Shown: in pieces, positions 1 through 4,786 of the stretch | How the letters are laid out: each line of letters opens with the position of its first letter | Position numbering within the stretch: position 1 is the first letter of the stretch | Source of the DNA: an uncultured Bacteroidales bacterium | Lineage (GTDB): Bacteria; Bacteroidota; Bacteroidia; Bacteroidales; Bacteroidaceae | Direction of reading: 5' to 3' | Assembly: GCA_902803195.1 (NCBI GenBank) | Contig: CADCOX010000103.1 | Location: 1 to 6,873 of the forward strand | DNA length: 6,873 nt | Notes under the pieces: model-generated | What the model was told of the DNA's origin: nothing | What the model saw: only the letters and a program-made list of their open reading frames with translations | The model's database searches: none | Translations under genes and position numbers: made by a program

Positions 1-13
1 CTGATTTTCCGAA

Positions 14-59
14 AGTTTGTTTCAAATTGGCTCTAACAAGCCAAGATTTAGCACAAACT
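14..59. repeat. Nested imperfect inverted repeat at the window edge
   Basis: Outer arms AGTTTGT (14-20) and ACAAACT (53-59) are exact reverse complements. Inside them lie TTGGCT (27-32) and AGCCAA (39-44), also exact, around a 6-nt loop. A short AAA/TTT pairing (24-26 with 47-49) could join the two, giving about 16 pairs in total with small internal loops. There is no T-run directly after it on either strand, so it is not a convincing intrinsic terminator. It may be a folded RNA end, a protein-binding site or a cruciform associated with whatever lies to the left of the window. Function unknown. Confidence 0.4.
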
Positions 60-65
60 ATATAA

Positions 66-116
66 GACAATAAAACACCAGCGAGACAAACAAATCATCT
101 TTGTTTATCTCGCTGG
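66..116 (-). terminator. Rho-independent terminator of the DUF2795-type gene
   Basis: Arms 78-94 and 100-116 pair over 17 positions around the 5-nt loop TCATC. The only non-Watson-Crick position is 87/107, which is C/A on the plus strand but a G-U wobble in a minus-strand transcript. Downstream in the minus direction the sequence reads TGTTTTATTGTC, which is U-rich. Both points say the hairpin works for minus-strand transcription, ending the mRNA of the gene at 368-147, about 30 nt after its stop codon. Confidence 0.85.
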
Positions 117-146
117 CGTTAAATGGTTTAGGCTTAGAAGTAAGCC

Positions 147-368
147 TTAATACTCGTCTTCGTTGAATAAAAAGTCTTCTTTGGTAGGATAATCGGGCCA
201 GACGTCCTCGATGTTTTCGTAGATGTCGCCTTCGTCCTCTATCTCCTCGAGGTTCTCGATGACCTCGAGCGGTGCGCCGCTGCGGACGGCATAGTCAATC
301 AGTTCCTCCTTGGTTGCAGGCCAAGGAGCATCTTCGAGCTTCGATGCAAGTTCCAGTGTCCAATACAT
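147..368 (-). CDS. DUF2795-type small acidic protein
   Basis: A 73-residue protein, complete, starting at ATG. I recognise it as the small, highly conserved Bacteroidetes protein annotated as DUF2795-containing; the hallmark is PATKEELIDYAVRSGAP (about residues 18-34), followed by an acidic helical stretch and the ending DYPTKEDFLFNEDEY. It is strongly acidic, with many Asp and Glu in the second half, and has no signal peptide or membrane segment, so it is probably cytoplasmic. The biochemical role is not known to me. It has its own promoter (487-520), a leader of about 110 nt with a hairpin (407-440) and its own terminator (66-116), so it is probably a monocistronic unit. The start is secure because the family begins with the same MYWTLELASKLEDAPWPAT context. 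There is no Shine-Dalgarno sequence, as usual for the phylum. Confidence 0.88.
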   Translation of the reverse strand: MYWTLELASKLEDAPWPATKEELIDYAVRSGAPLEVIENLEEIEDEGDIYENIEDVWPDYPTKEDFLFNEDEY

Positions 369-406
369 ACTATTTAAAGATTTACATTTTACAATTTACG
401 GATTTA

Positions 407-440
407 GAGGGGCTTTCTCGTCGAAGGTTTAACGCCCCTC
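407..440 (-). other. Hairpin in the leader of the DUF2795-type gene
   Basis: GAGGGGC (407-413) and GCCCCTC (434-440) are perfect 7-bp inverted arms, G/C-rich, around a 20-nt loop. The element sits between the predicted transcription start (about 480) and the ATG at 368. On the minus strand it is followed by TAAATCCG, not a U-run, so it is a poor terminator for the adenosyltransferase gene. It could be a leader structure affecting mRNA stability or translation, or a weak terminator for read-through from upstream. Confidence 0.45.
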
Positions 441-486
441 ACTGAAATCGGGCGCGAAGATATATTTTTCTGATGAAATACGCGTG

Positions 487-520
487 CAAAATTACTATTT
501 TTTTTCACGTGAACGCCAAA
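487..520 (-). promoter_or_regulatory. Bacteroidetes-type promoter for the DUF2795-type gene
   Basis: On the minus strand, TAATTTTG (494-487) matches the -7 consensus TAnnTTTG, and TTTG (520-517) lies 22 nt upstream as a candidate -33 element. The -7 element directly follows the stop codon (497-495) of the adenosyltransferase gene, so the -33 box is inside that coding region. Transcription would start near position 480. Confidence 0.6.
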
Positions 521-1082
521 AATATTCCTCTTGGCCCGCTGAATGATTAATTTTCTTAGCTAAGGCGAAGAAAAAATCGCTAAGGCGATTGACGTAGGCC
601 ATCAAGTTGGCATCGACTTCGGCCTGCTCGGCCAAACGGTGGATAGCTCGCTCACCACGGCGACAGACGGTACGACAGACGTGAGCCAGGGCGGCTGCAT
701 GCGTGCCTCCGGGTAGGATAAAGCCACGCCAGCCCGGCAGACCTTCCTCTGCGGCATCGATGGCCTGTTCGAGCGTTGCGATGTCTTCGTCGGTAATGTA
801 ACGTCCCGGACGGACATCACGTGCTGAGGTGTCAGTAGCCAGCATGGAACCGATGGAGAAGAGCAGGCTCTGAATGGAAACAAGGAGTTCGGAGGCTTCA
901 ATAGCCGAATCGCCAAGCACGAGCCCTTCGGGAAGTTCTGTGATAAGTAGGCCGATGAAGGAGTTGAGTTCGTCGATGGTGCCGTAGGCTTCGAGACGAA
1001 GATGGGTTTTGGGAACACGCTGACCGCCTACGAGGCTGGTCATGCCTGTATCGCCTGTGCGAGTATAGAGATGGGAAGACAT
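495..1082 (-). CDS. pduO: PduO-type cob(I)alamin (cob(I)yrinic acid a,c-diamide) adenosyltransferase
   Basis: A 195-residue protein, the usual size for the family. It transfers the 5'-deoxyadenosyl group of ATP to Co(I) corrinoid, making adenosylcobalamin, the cofactor of enzymes such as methylmalonyl-CoA mutase; it acts in the cytoplasm, normally as a trimer. The N-terminal ATP-binding segment YTRTGDTGMTSLVGG (residues 6-20) is present, then K25/R29 and YGTIDELN (33-40). The C-terminal helix carries CRRGER (140-145) and NRLSDF (165-170), the family's ATP- and corrinoid-site residues. I chose ATG at 1082 because family members begin a few residues before YTRTGD; the frame is open to a TTG at 1103, but that lies within a tandem repeat. 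It is probably co-transcribed with the gene upstream (1778-1197). The symbol denotes the family type; no propanediol operon is visible. Confidence 0.93.
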   Translation of the reverse strand: MSSHLYTRTGDTGMTSLVGGQRVPKTHLRLEAYGTIDELNSFIGLLITELPEGLVLGDSAIEASELLVSIQSLLFSIGSMLATDTSARDVRPGRYITDEDIATLEQAIDAAEEGLPGWRGFILPGGTHAAALAHVCRTVCRRGERAIHRLAEQAEVDANLMAYVNRLSDFFFALAKKINHSAGQEEYFWRSREKK

Positions 1083-1094
1083 AGAGTTGGTTTT

Positions 1095-1130
1095 AGTTGA
1101 CAAGTTGACAAGTTAACAAGTTGACAAGTT
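1095..1130. repeat. 8-bp tandem repeat (AGTTGACA)n
   Basis: Four units of AGTTGACA (1095, 1103, 1111, 1119), plus a partial AGTT, run without gaps. The third unit has G to A (AGTTAACA). The array begins 13 bp upstream of the adenosyltransferase ATG, so it lies in its leader. The AACTTGTCAACTTG-type repeat resembles short intergenic repeats I associate with Bacteroidales genomes. Copy number may vary between strains. Confidence 0.8.
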
Positions 1131-1145
1131 CTTCGTAAGCGAAGA
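1130..1145. repeat. Small perfect hairpin next to the 8-bp repeat
   Basis: TCTTCG (1130-1135) and CGAAGA (1140-1145) form a 6-bp stem with a 4-nt loop TAAG. It abuts the 8-bp tandem repeat in the gap between the methyltransferase-like and adenosyltransferase genes. No U-run follows on either strand, so it is not a convincing terminator; it may be an mRNA processing or stability element. Confidence 0.35.
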
Positions 1146-1163
1146 GAGCAGAGCCCGAGCAAG

Positions 1164-1199
1164 CGTTACCGTTTTCGTTTTCGTTATCGAAGTCGTTTA
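1164..1199. repeat. 6-bp tandem repeat (CGTTNN)n reaching into a stop codon
   Basis: Six consecutive hexamers can be read: CGTTAC, CGTTTT, CGTTTT, CGTTAT, CGAAGT, CGTTTA. The last overlaps the stop codon (1199-1197) of the methyltransferase-like gene. On the minus strand the array reads as AACG-rich hexamers. With the 8-bp array at 1095-1130 it makes up much of this intergenic gap. Confidence 0.6.
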
Positions 1200-1778
1200 G
1201 AAATTAACAATATAATGAGCGGGAGTGAACGGCTGGTCGAGGAGTGCAACGCCATAAGTATAGAGGTCGAATGTGCGGGTGGCACGGGCATGTGTCTGAA
1301 CGGCCTTCCAGACAGCACGGGCAGCGGGACGTTCGTAGATGCCTTCGCAGACGATGGTACTGCCACGAGGGAGCATGGCGAGCAACGCAGGCACCTCTTC
1401 AAGTCGCTCAGTAGCTGCAAAGAGAAGAACCGAAGACTGAGGGAAAGATGCAGGACCCGTGTCATCCGTGATAGTGGCTGATGGGCAGGCGGCGGTGAGG
1501 TAAGCGCGCTCTGTTGGGCGGTCGCCAAGGAGGATGATGGAAGCAGGATGAGCGTAATTAGTCAAGCGGAAGAGAAACCGGCGACAAGTGACGGGGAAGC
1601 GGTAGAGGTAGCGCTGCCACCAAGGGTGGAGGGACAGCAGCTGGGCATACGCATAGAAGGACGTACGCTCGTACACCACATCCGTGATGAAGGCATAAGC
1701 CGAGGGCGAGTGGACCCCATAGCCACGACGATGACGCACACGCGACAGCCAGACCCAAGGACGGCGAATCAGTTTCAT
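1197..1778 (-). CDS. Methyltransferase-like protein (degenerate SAM-binding fold)
   Basis: A 193-residue protein. The N-terminus RRGYGVHSPSAYAFITDVV (about 17-35) and the ending DLYTYGVALLDQPFTPAHYIVNF (171-193) match a Bacteroidetes family annotated as class I SAM-dependent / O-methyltransferase-like proteins. Family members normally have, after the NY(A)HP segment, a glycine-rich motif of the EIGTSLG type that binds S-adenosylmethionine. Here the corresponding stretch is IILLGDRPTERAYL (81-94), with only one glycine, and the protein is shorter than the roughly 230-250 residues I expect. Activity is therefore doubtful, though the reading frame is intact. There is no signal peptide; a short basic N-terminus is present. 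It is likely the first gene of a two-gene transcript with the adenosyltransferase. The ATG sits 5 nt after a -7 element (1791-1784), so the mRNA may be leaderless. Function unknown. Confidence 0.72.
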   Translation of the reverse strand: MKLIRRPWVWLSRVRHRRGYGVHSPSAYAFITDVVYERTSFYAYAQLLSLHPWWQRYLYRFPVTCRRFLFRLTNYAHPASIILLGDRPTERAYLTAACPSATITDDTGPASFPQSSVLLFAATERLEEVPALLAMLPRGSTIVCEGIYERPAARAVWKAVQTHARATRTFDLYTYGVALLDQPFTPAHYIVNF

Positions 1779-1783
1779 GCCTG

Positions 1784-1791
1784 CAAAGATA
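1784..1791 (-). promoter_or_regulatory. -7 promoter element abutting the methyltransferase-like start codon
   Basis: The minus strand reads TATCTTTG (1791-1784), a full TAnnTTTG match, then CAGGC and the ATG at 1778. Transcription would begin at or next to the start codon. I see no good -33 box at the usual 19-22 nt distance; the nearest TTTG (1810-1807) is only 15 nt away. Confidence 0.5.
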
Positions 1792-1845
1792 ACACTTTCT
1801 TCCGAACAAAACGTCCGTCACTACCTTTTTTTGACTAAAAGAATG

Positions 1846-1853
1846 CAAAAATA
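1846..1853 (-). promoter_or_regulatory. Second candidate -7 element upstream of the methyltransferase-like gene
   Basis: The minus strand reads TATTTTTG (1853-1846), again a TAnnTTTG match, which would give a leader of roughly 60 nt. No -33 TTTG is visible at the right distance, and the region is A/T-rich, so a chance match is possible. Confidence 0.3.
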
Positions 1854-1951
1854 ACCTTTTCGAGGCTGTCGCTACTTCTAAATAGGTCAAGAAATAACGG
1901 GTAGACGCCAAAAAGATGAACGGAACATGCGTTCAGATTAAAGCTATCGTC

Positions 1952-1959
1952 TAACTTTG
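1952..1959 (+). promoter_or_regulatory. -7 promoter element of the DUF4954 gene
   Basis: TAACTTTG matches TAnnTTTG and lies 30 bp before the ATG at 1990, giving a leader of about 25 nt. The -33 region (around 1930) has no clear TTTG. The element overlaps an in-frame TTG (1957) that could be mistaken for a start codon. The 160-bp gap is shared with the divergent minus-strand promoters at 1784-1853. Confidence 0.6.
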
Positions 1960-1989
1960 CGCCAACAAACATCAAATAAAGCTATAAAA

Positions 1990-3975
1990 ATGAGAACACT
2001 CAATCCACAAGAAATACAACAGCTTGAGCAGCAGGGCTGCACGGCCGAGGATTGGCTGCGCGTCGAGATTGCCGATACGCAGAGCCTCAAATACATCCGC
2101 CACGCTCGCTTCTCGGGTGATATCCGCATCGGCCGTTTCCAGAAGAGCTTCGACATGCCCGGCGGCATCCACAAGCACACGGGCATCTTCCATGCTACGC
2201 TCCACAATGTGACCATCGGTGATGACTGCTGTATCGAGAACATCAAGAACTATATCGCCAACTACGACATCGGCGATGACTGTTTCATCGAGAATGTGGA
2301 CATCATCCTCTGCGATGGTCCTACATCTTTCGGCAACGGCGTCGATGTGGCCGTTCTCAACGAGACAGGCGGCCGCGAGGTGACCATCCACGACCGCATG
2401 ACAGCACATGAGGCCTATCTCGAAGCATTCTACCGTCATCGTCCACGCCTCATTGAGCGCCTGAAAGCCTTCGCTGCCCAGCGCGTGGCCGAGCGCACGT
2501 CCGAGCGTGGCACCATCGGCGACCACGTGACCATCGTAGACACGGGCTATATTAAAAATATGTACGTGGGCGCGTACGCGAAGGTGGAGGGTGCCGGTCG
2601 CCTGAAGAACGGAACGCTCAATAGCCGCGCCGAAGCACCTATCCATGTGGGCTATGGCGTCATCGCCGACGACTTCATCATTCAGGACGGCAGCAGCGTC
2701 GAGGATTGCACGACGCTCTCGCGCGTCTACGTCGGTCAGGCCTGCGTGCTCGGTCACGGCTACTCGGCCAGCGACTCGCTCTTCTTCTGCAATTGCCAAG
2801 AAGAGAACGGCGAAGCCTGCGCTATCTTTGCCGGACCTTTCACCGTGACGCACCACAAGTCGACGCTCCTCATCGCTGGCCTCTTCTCCTTTATGAACGC
2901 CGGCTCAGGCAGCAATCAGAGCAATCACATGTACAAGCTCGGTCCCATCCACCAAGGAGCGATGGAGCGCGGCGCCAAGACATCGTCGGACTCCTACATC
3001 CTCTGGCCTGCACGCATCGGCGCTTTCTCGCTCGTGATGGGACGCCACACCAGTCACGCCGACACCTCCGACATGCCTTTCTCCTACCTCATCGAGAAGA
3101 ACGGCGAGACCTACTTGGCACCTGCCGTCAACCTGCGCTCGGTAGGTACCGTACGCGATGCTCAGAAATGGCCTAAGCGCGACAAGCGCTACGCTGAAGG
3201 CCGCCTCGACCAAGTCAACTACAACCTGCTCTCGCCTTATACCATCGACAAGATGATGCGCGGGCTGCACGTCCTCGAGGATCTGGAGCGCCTCAGTGGT
3301 CCCACGAGCGATGTCTATGCCTACCAGAGCGCAAAGATAAGCAACAGCTCGCTCCATCGCGGGCAACAGCTCTACCGCATCGCCATCCAGAAGTTCCTCG
3401 GCAACTCGCTTATCTCACACCTCGAACGTACCGACTGCTCTACGGCCGAGAGCGTGCTTGCAGCCCTCAAGCCTAAGCGCACCGAGGGACGCGGCATGTG
3501 GGTGGACCTCGCAGGCCTCATCGCTCCCAAGGAACTCGTCATTGCCCTCCTCGACAAGACCGAGGCTGGAAACATTGAGAGCGCCGAAGCTTTCGACCAG
3601 GCCCTGCGCCTCATGCACGAGAACTATTATCGCTACGAATGGACTTGGGCCTACGAGACGATGCTCGACTACTACAACCTCAAGCCAGAAGAGATTACCA
3701 TCGACGACCTCATCCGCATCGTCAGCGAGTGGAAAGAGAGTGTCGTCAGCCTCGACCGCATGCTCTACGCCGACGCACAGAAGGAGTTCTCACTTTCAGC
3801 TCACACGGGCTTCGGCTTCGACGGCGCCAGCCAGCACACCGTAGAACGCGACTTCGAGCAGGTGCGCGGCGACTTCGACACTAACCCCTTCGTCACCGCC
3901 ACCATTGAACACATCGAGCGCAAATCAGCCCTCGGCGACCGCATCATCGCCATGCTCGAAAGCCTAAAAGGCTGA
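1990..3975 (+). CDS. DUF4954 family protein (hexapeptide/beta-helix-like)
   Basis: A 661-residue protein starting at ATG 1990. I recognise the Bacteroidetes DUF4954 family, about 650-670 residues long, from the start (NPQEIQQLEQQGCTAEDW, residues 5-22) and the imperfect hexapeptide repeats VTIGDDCCIEN (74-84) and YDIGDDCFIEN (92-102), then TIGDHVTIVDTGYIKNMYVG (175-194) and IHVGYGVIADDFIIQDGS (218-235). These repeats resemble the left-handed beta-helix of nucleotide-sugar pyrophosphorylases and acyltransferases, but no nucleotidyltransferase domain is present. A conserved block with paired His (THHKS, 287-291), GSGSNQSNHMYKLGPIHQG (305-323) and GRHTSH (351-356) may form a substrate or metal site. 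The C-terminal third (about 420-661) looks mainly helical. There is no signal peptide, so it is probably cytoplasmic. The upstream in-frame TTG at 1957 is rejected because it lies in the -7 promoter element. The biochemical function is not known to me. It appears monocistronic, ending at the terminator at 4110-4139. Confidence 0.9.
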   Translation: MRTLNPQEIQQLEQQGCTAEDWLRVEIADTQSLKYIRHARFSGDIRIGRFQKSFDMPGGIHKHTGIFHATLHNVTIGDDCCIENIKNYIANYDIGDDCFIENVDIILCDGPTSFGNGVDVAVLNETGGREVTIHDRMTAHEAYLEAFYRHRPRLIERLKAFAAQRVAERTSERGTIGDHVTIVDTGYIKNMYVGAYAKVEGAGRLKNGTLNSRAEAPIHVGYGVIADDFIIQDGSSVEDCTTLSRVYVGQACVLGHGYSASDSLFFCNCQEENGEACAIFAGPFTVTHHKSTLLIAGLFSFMNAGSGSNQSNHMYKLGPIHQGAMERGAKTSSDSYILWPARIGAFSLVMGRHTSHADTSDMPFSYLIEKNGETYLAPAVNLRSVGTVRDAQKWPKRDKRYAEGRLDQVNYNLLSPYTIDKMMRGLHVLEDLERLSGPTSDVYAYQSAKISNSSLHRGQQLYRIAIQKFLGNSLISHLERTDCSTAESVLAALKPKRTEGRGMWVDLAGLIAPKELVIALLDKTEAGNIESAEAFDQALRLMHENYYRYEWTWAYETMLDYYNLKPEEITIDDLIRIVSEWKESVVSLDRMLYADAQKEFSLSAHTGFGFDGASQHTVERDFEQVRGDFDTNPFVTATIEHIERKSALGDRIIAMLESLKG

Positions 3976-4007
3976 CAACCAATGAACCCATAGTCGCAAC
4001 AGCTGAT

Positions 4008-4117
4008 GCGAACGTTCGATGACGTCAACGCGAACATTCGATGACGCTCGTTCGACTGCTCGTTAACGGCGATGCGAACGTTCGATGACGTCAACGCGAA
4101 CATTCGAATAAGGTGGA
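4008..4117. repeat. 22-bp period repeat array in the DUF4954 3' region
   Basis: Five consecutive 22-bp units start at 4008, 4030, 4052, 4074 and 4096. Units 1, 2 and 4 begin GCGAACRTTCGATGACG; unit 5 begins GCGAACATTCGA; unit 3 is diverged (about 13 of 22 positions agree with unit 1). Units 1-2 and 4-5 share a perfect 37-bp direct repeat (4005-4041 and 4071-4107), 66 bp apart. Units 1 and 4 contain the 10-bp palindrome CGAACGTTCG and then TGACGTCA, an 8-bp palindrome; units 2 and 5 have CGAACATTCG. The array starts 32 bp after the DUF4954 stop codon and runs into the terminator, so it should be transcribed. 22 bp is about two helical turns and is not a multiple of 3, which argues against coding. 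Confidence 0.88.
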
Positions 4118-4139
4118 TCACCAAGGTGGTCCACTTTTT
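4110..4139 (+). terminator. Rho-independent terminator of the DUF4954 gene
   Basis: GTGGATCAC (4113-4121) pairs with GTGGTCCAC (4126-4134) around the loop CAAG, with one U-G wobble (4118/4129) that is allowed only in a plus-strand transcript. AAG (4110-4112) can extend the stem with the first T's. TTTTT (4135-4139) follows directly. Plus-strand termination lies about 160 bp after the DUF4954 stop codon, beyond the repeat array. Confidence 0.85.
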
Positions 4140-4183
4140 GCGTCTATACGTACAAGCATAAGGTAGTATTGACAAAGGCGGCA

Positions 4184-4251
4184 ACATCCATATCCATCGG
4201 CCTTCACGATTAGTCGTGATAACGGATGTGGGCGTTCACACGCCCCCTTTT
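4184..4251 (+). other. Two adjacent stem-loops ending in CCTTTT
   Basis: TCACGA (4204-4209) and TCGTGA (4214-4219) pair around TTAG. This stem is enclosed by ACATCC (4184-4189) and GGATGT (4224-4229), which are exact reverse complements. Immediately after comes GGGCGT (4230-4235) with ACGCCC (4240-4245) around TCAC, followed by CCTTTT (4246-4251). The second hairpin looks like an intrinsic terminator; the first, enclosed by a closing stem, gives the whole the look of a small structured RNA or leader with terminator. No clear upstream promoter was found; TAGTATTG (4164-4171) is one base off the -7 consensus. It could be a backup terminator for DUF4954 or a separate non-coding RNA. Confidence 0.45.
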
Positions 4252-4699
4252 GTGCGATATAGATTAGGAACAGGTGCGCACATATGCATAAGAGAGTTTT
4301 GAATTTAATTTTTCACTAAATATAGCGTAACACGTTGTCATACAATCAATAGACTAAGTGAAAATGTGGAAATAATAGACGAAAAGAGTGAAAAAATACA
4401 TGATTATTAGTGGAAAAAGTGCATTGTTATCATGATTTTAGCCTCTTCTATCGTGATGAATCGGCTCTGAACCCCATTTTTGCCACGCTCAAGGACACTT
4501 AAATCATCAAAAATGGAATCAATTTGCACAAAATATGGTTCATAAAACCCATCTTCAATTATATGTAATACTGGCGAACGTCTCCTGCCATAGACGGTAA
4601 GGTGAAGGTGAATGGAACAAAAAAGAACAATAAGCTACGAATAAAGGGTAAATTTACACTTATTAAAAAAACTTAACGAATATGCATTTTTTTGCATTT
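4252..4699. other. AT-rich intergenic stretch without an intact gene
   Basis: I see no complete gene on either strand here. The composition is distinctly A/T-richer than the flanking genes. It contains GTGCGCAC (4274-4281, palindrome), TTTTTCACT (4309-4317), which is complementary to AGTGAAAA copies at 4357 and 4387 with a variant AGTGGAAAA at 4409, and the coding remnant at 4407-4634. Close to the promoter there are A/T tracts (4665-4671, 4687-4693, 4697-4702). Confidence 0.6.
4407..4634 (-). pseudogene. Possible remnant of a minus-strand gene
   Basis: On the minus strand a frame is open for 75 codons, from after TAG (4637-4635) to TAA (4409-4407). It contains no ATG before the last ten codons and no plausible GTG or TTG near its beginning. 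The inner part reads like real protein: HIIEDGFYEPYFVQIDSI, then FDDLSVLERGKNGVQSRF, then ITIEEAKIM. This is surprising in such A/T-rich DNA. I do not recognise the family. It could be the 3' end of a gene that lost its front, or a chance open frame; there are no insertion-sequence ends visible next to it. Confidence 0.3.
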
Positions 4700-4733
4700 T
4701 TTGGCAGCAGTTGCAAAAAAGTTTGTATGTTTG
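4700..4733 (+). promoter_or_regulatory. Promoter of the secreted discoidin-domain protein
   Basis: TATGTTTG (4726-4733) matches the -7 element TAnnTTTG, and TTTG (4700-4703) lies 22 nt upstream as the -33 element. The region just upstream has A/T tracts at 4665-4671, 4687-4693 and 4697-4702 (the last two in a GCATTTTTT repeat with a 10-bp step), with AAAAAA at 4715-4720 in the spacer, arranged close to helical phase. Such tracts could bend DNA or act like an UP element. The predicted leader is about 45 nt, A/T-rich, without a Shine-Dalgarno sequence. Confidence 0.65.
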
Positions 4734-4786
4734 CGGCCGTAATGCGTTTACTTTAATCATTTATTAACTAATCTAAACTTACAACA

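Noticed and set aside
1083..1103. TTG start extending the adenosyltransferase by 7 residues
   Set aside because: It falls in the 8-bp tandem repeat, and family members start just before YTRTGD, which matches ATG at 1082.
1215..1838. Plus-strand open frames (1215-1481 and 1548-1838)
   Set aside because: They overlap the methyltransferase-like gene antisense, with no promoter match or recognisable protein features.
1957..1989. TTG start extending DUF4954 by 11 residues
   Set aside because: The TTG is part of the -7 element TAACTTTG, so it would lie upstream of the predicted transcription start.
1972..2856. Minus-strand open frame of 294 codons under the DUF4954 gene
   Set aside because: A shadow of the recognised DUF4954 coding frame; its repetitive Val/Ala/Asp composition is the complement of the hexapeptide repeats.
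4005..4107. Mini CRISPR array (37-bp repeat, 29-bp spacer, 37-bp repeat)
   Set aside because: The repeats are themselves made of 22-bp units, the 'spacer' contains a degenerate unit in the same register, and no cas gene is nearby.
3801..4187. Minus-strand open frame with a repeated MFALTSSNVRI peptide
   Set aside because: The peptide repeat comes from the 66-bp (22 codon) spacing of the DNA repeat; the frame runs across the terminator and into the DUF4954 coding region.
4110..4251. tRNA or rRNA gene around the hairpins
   Set aside because: No cloverleaf, T-loop or anticodon arrangement could be fitted; the elements are simple stem-loops with T-runs.
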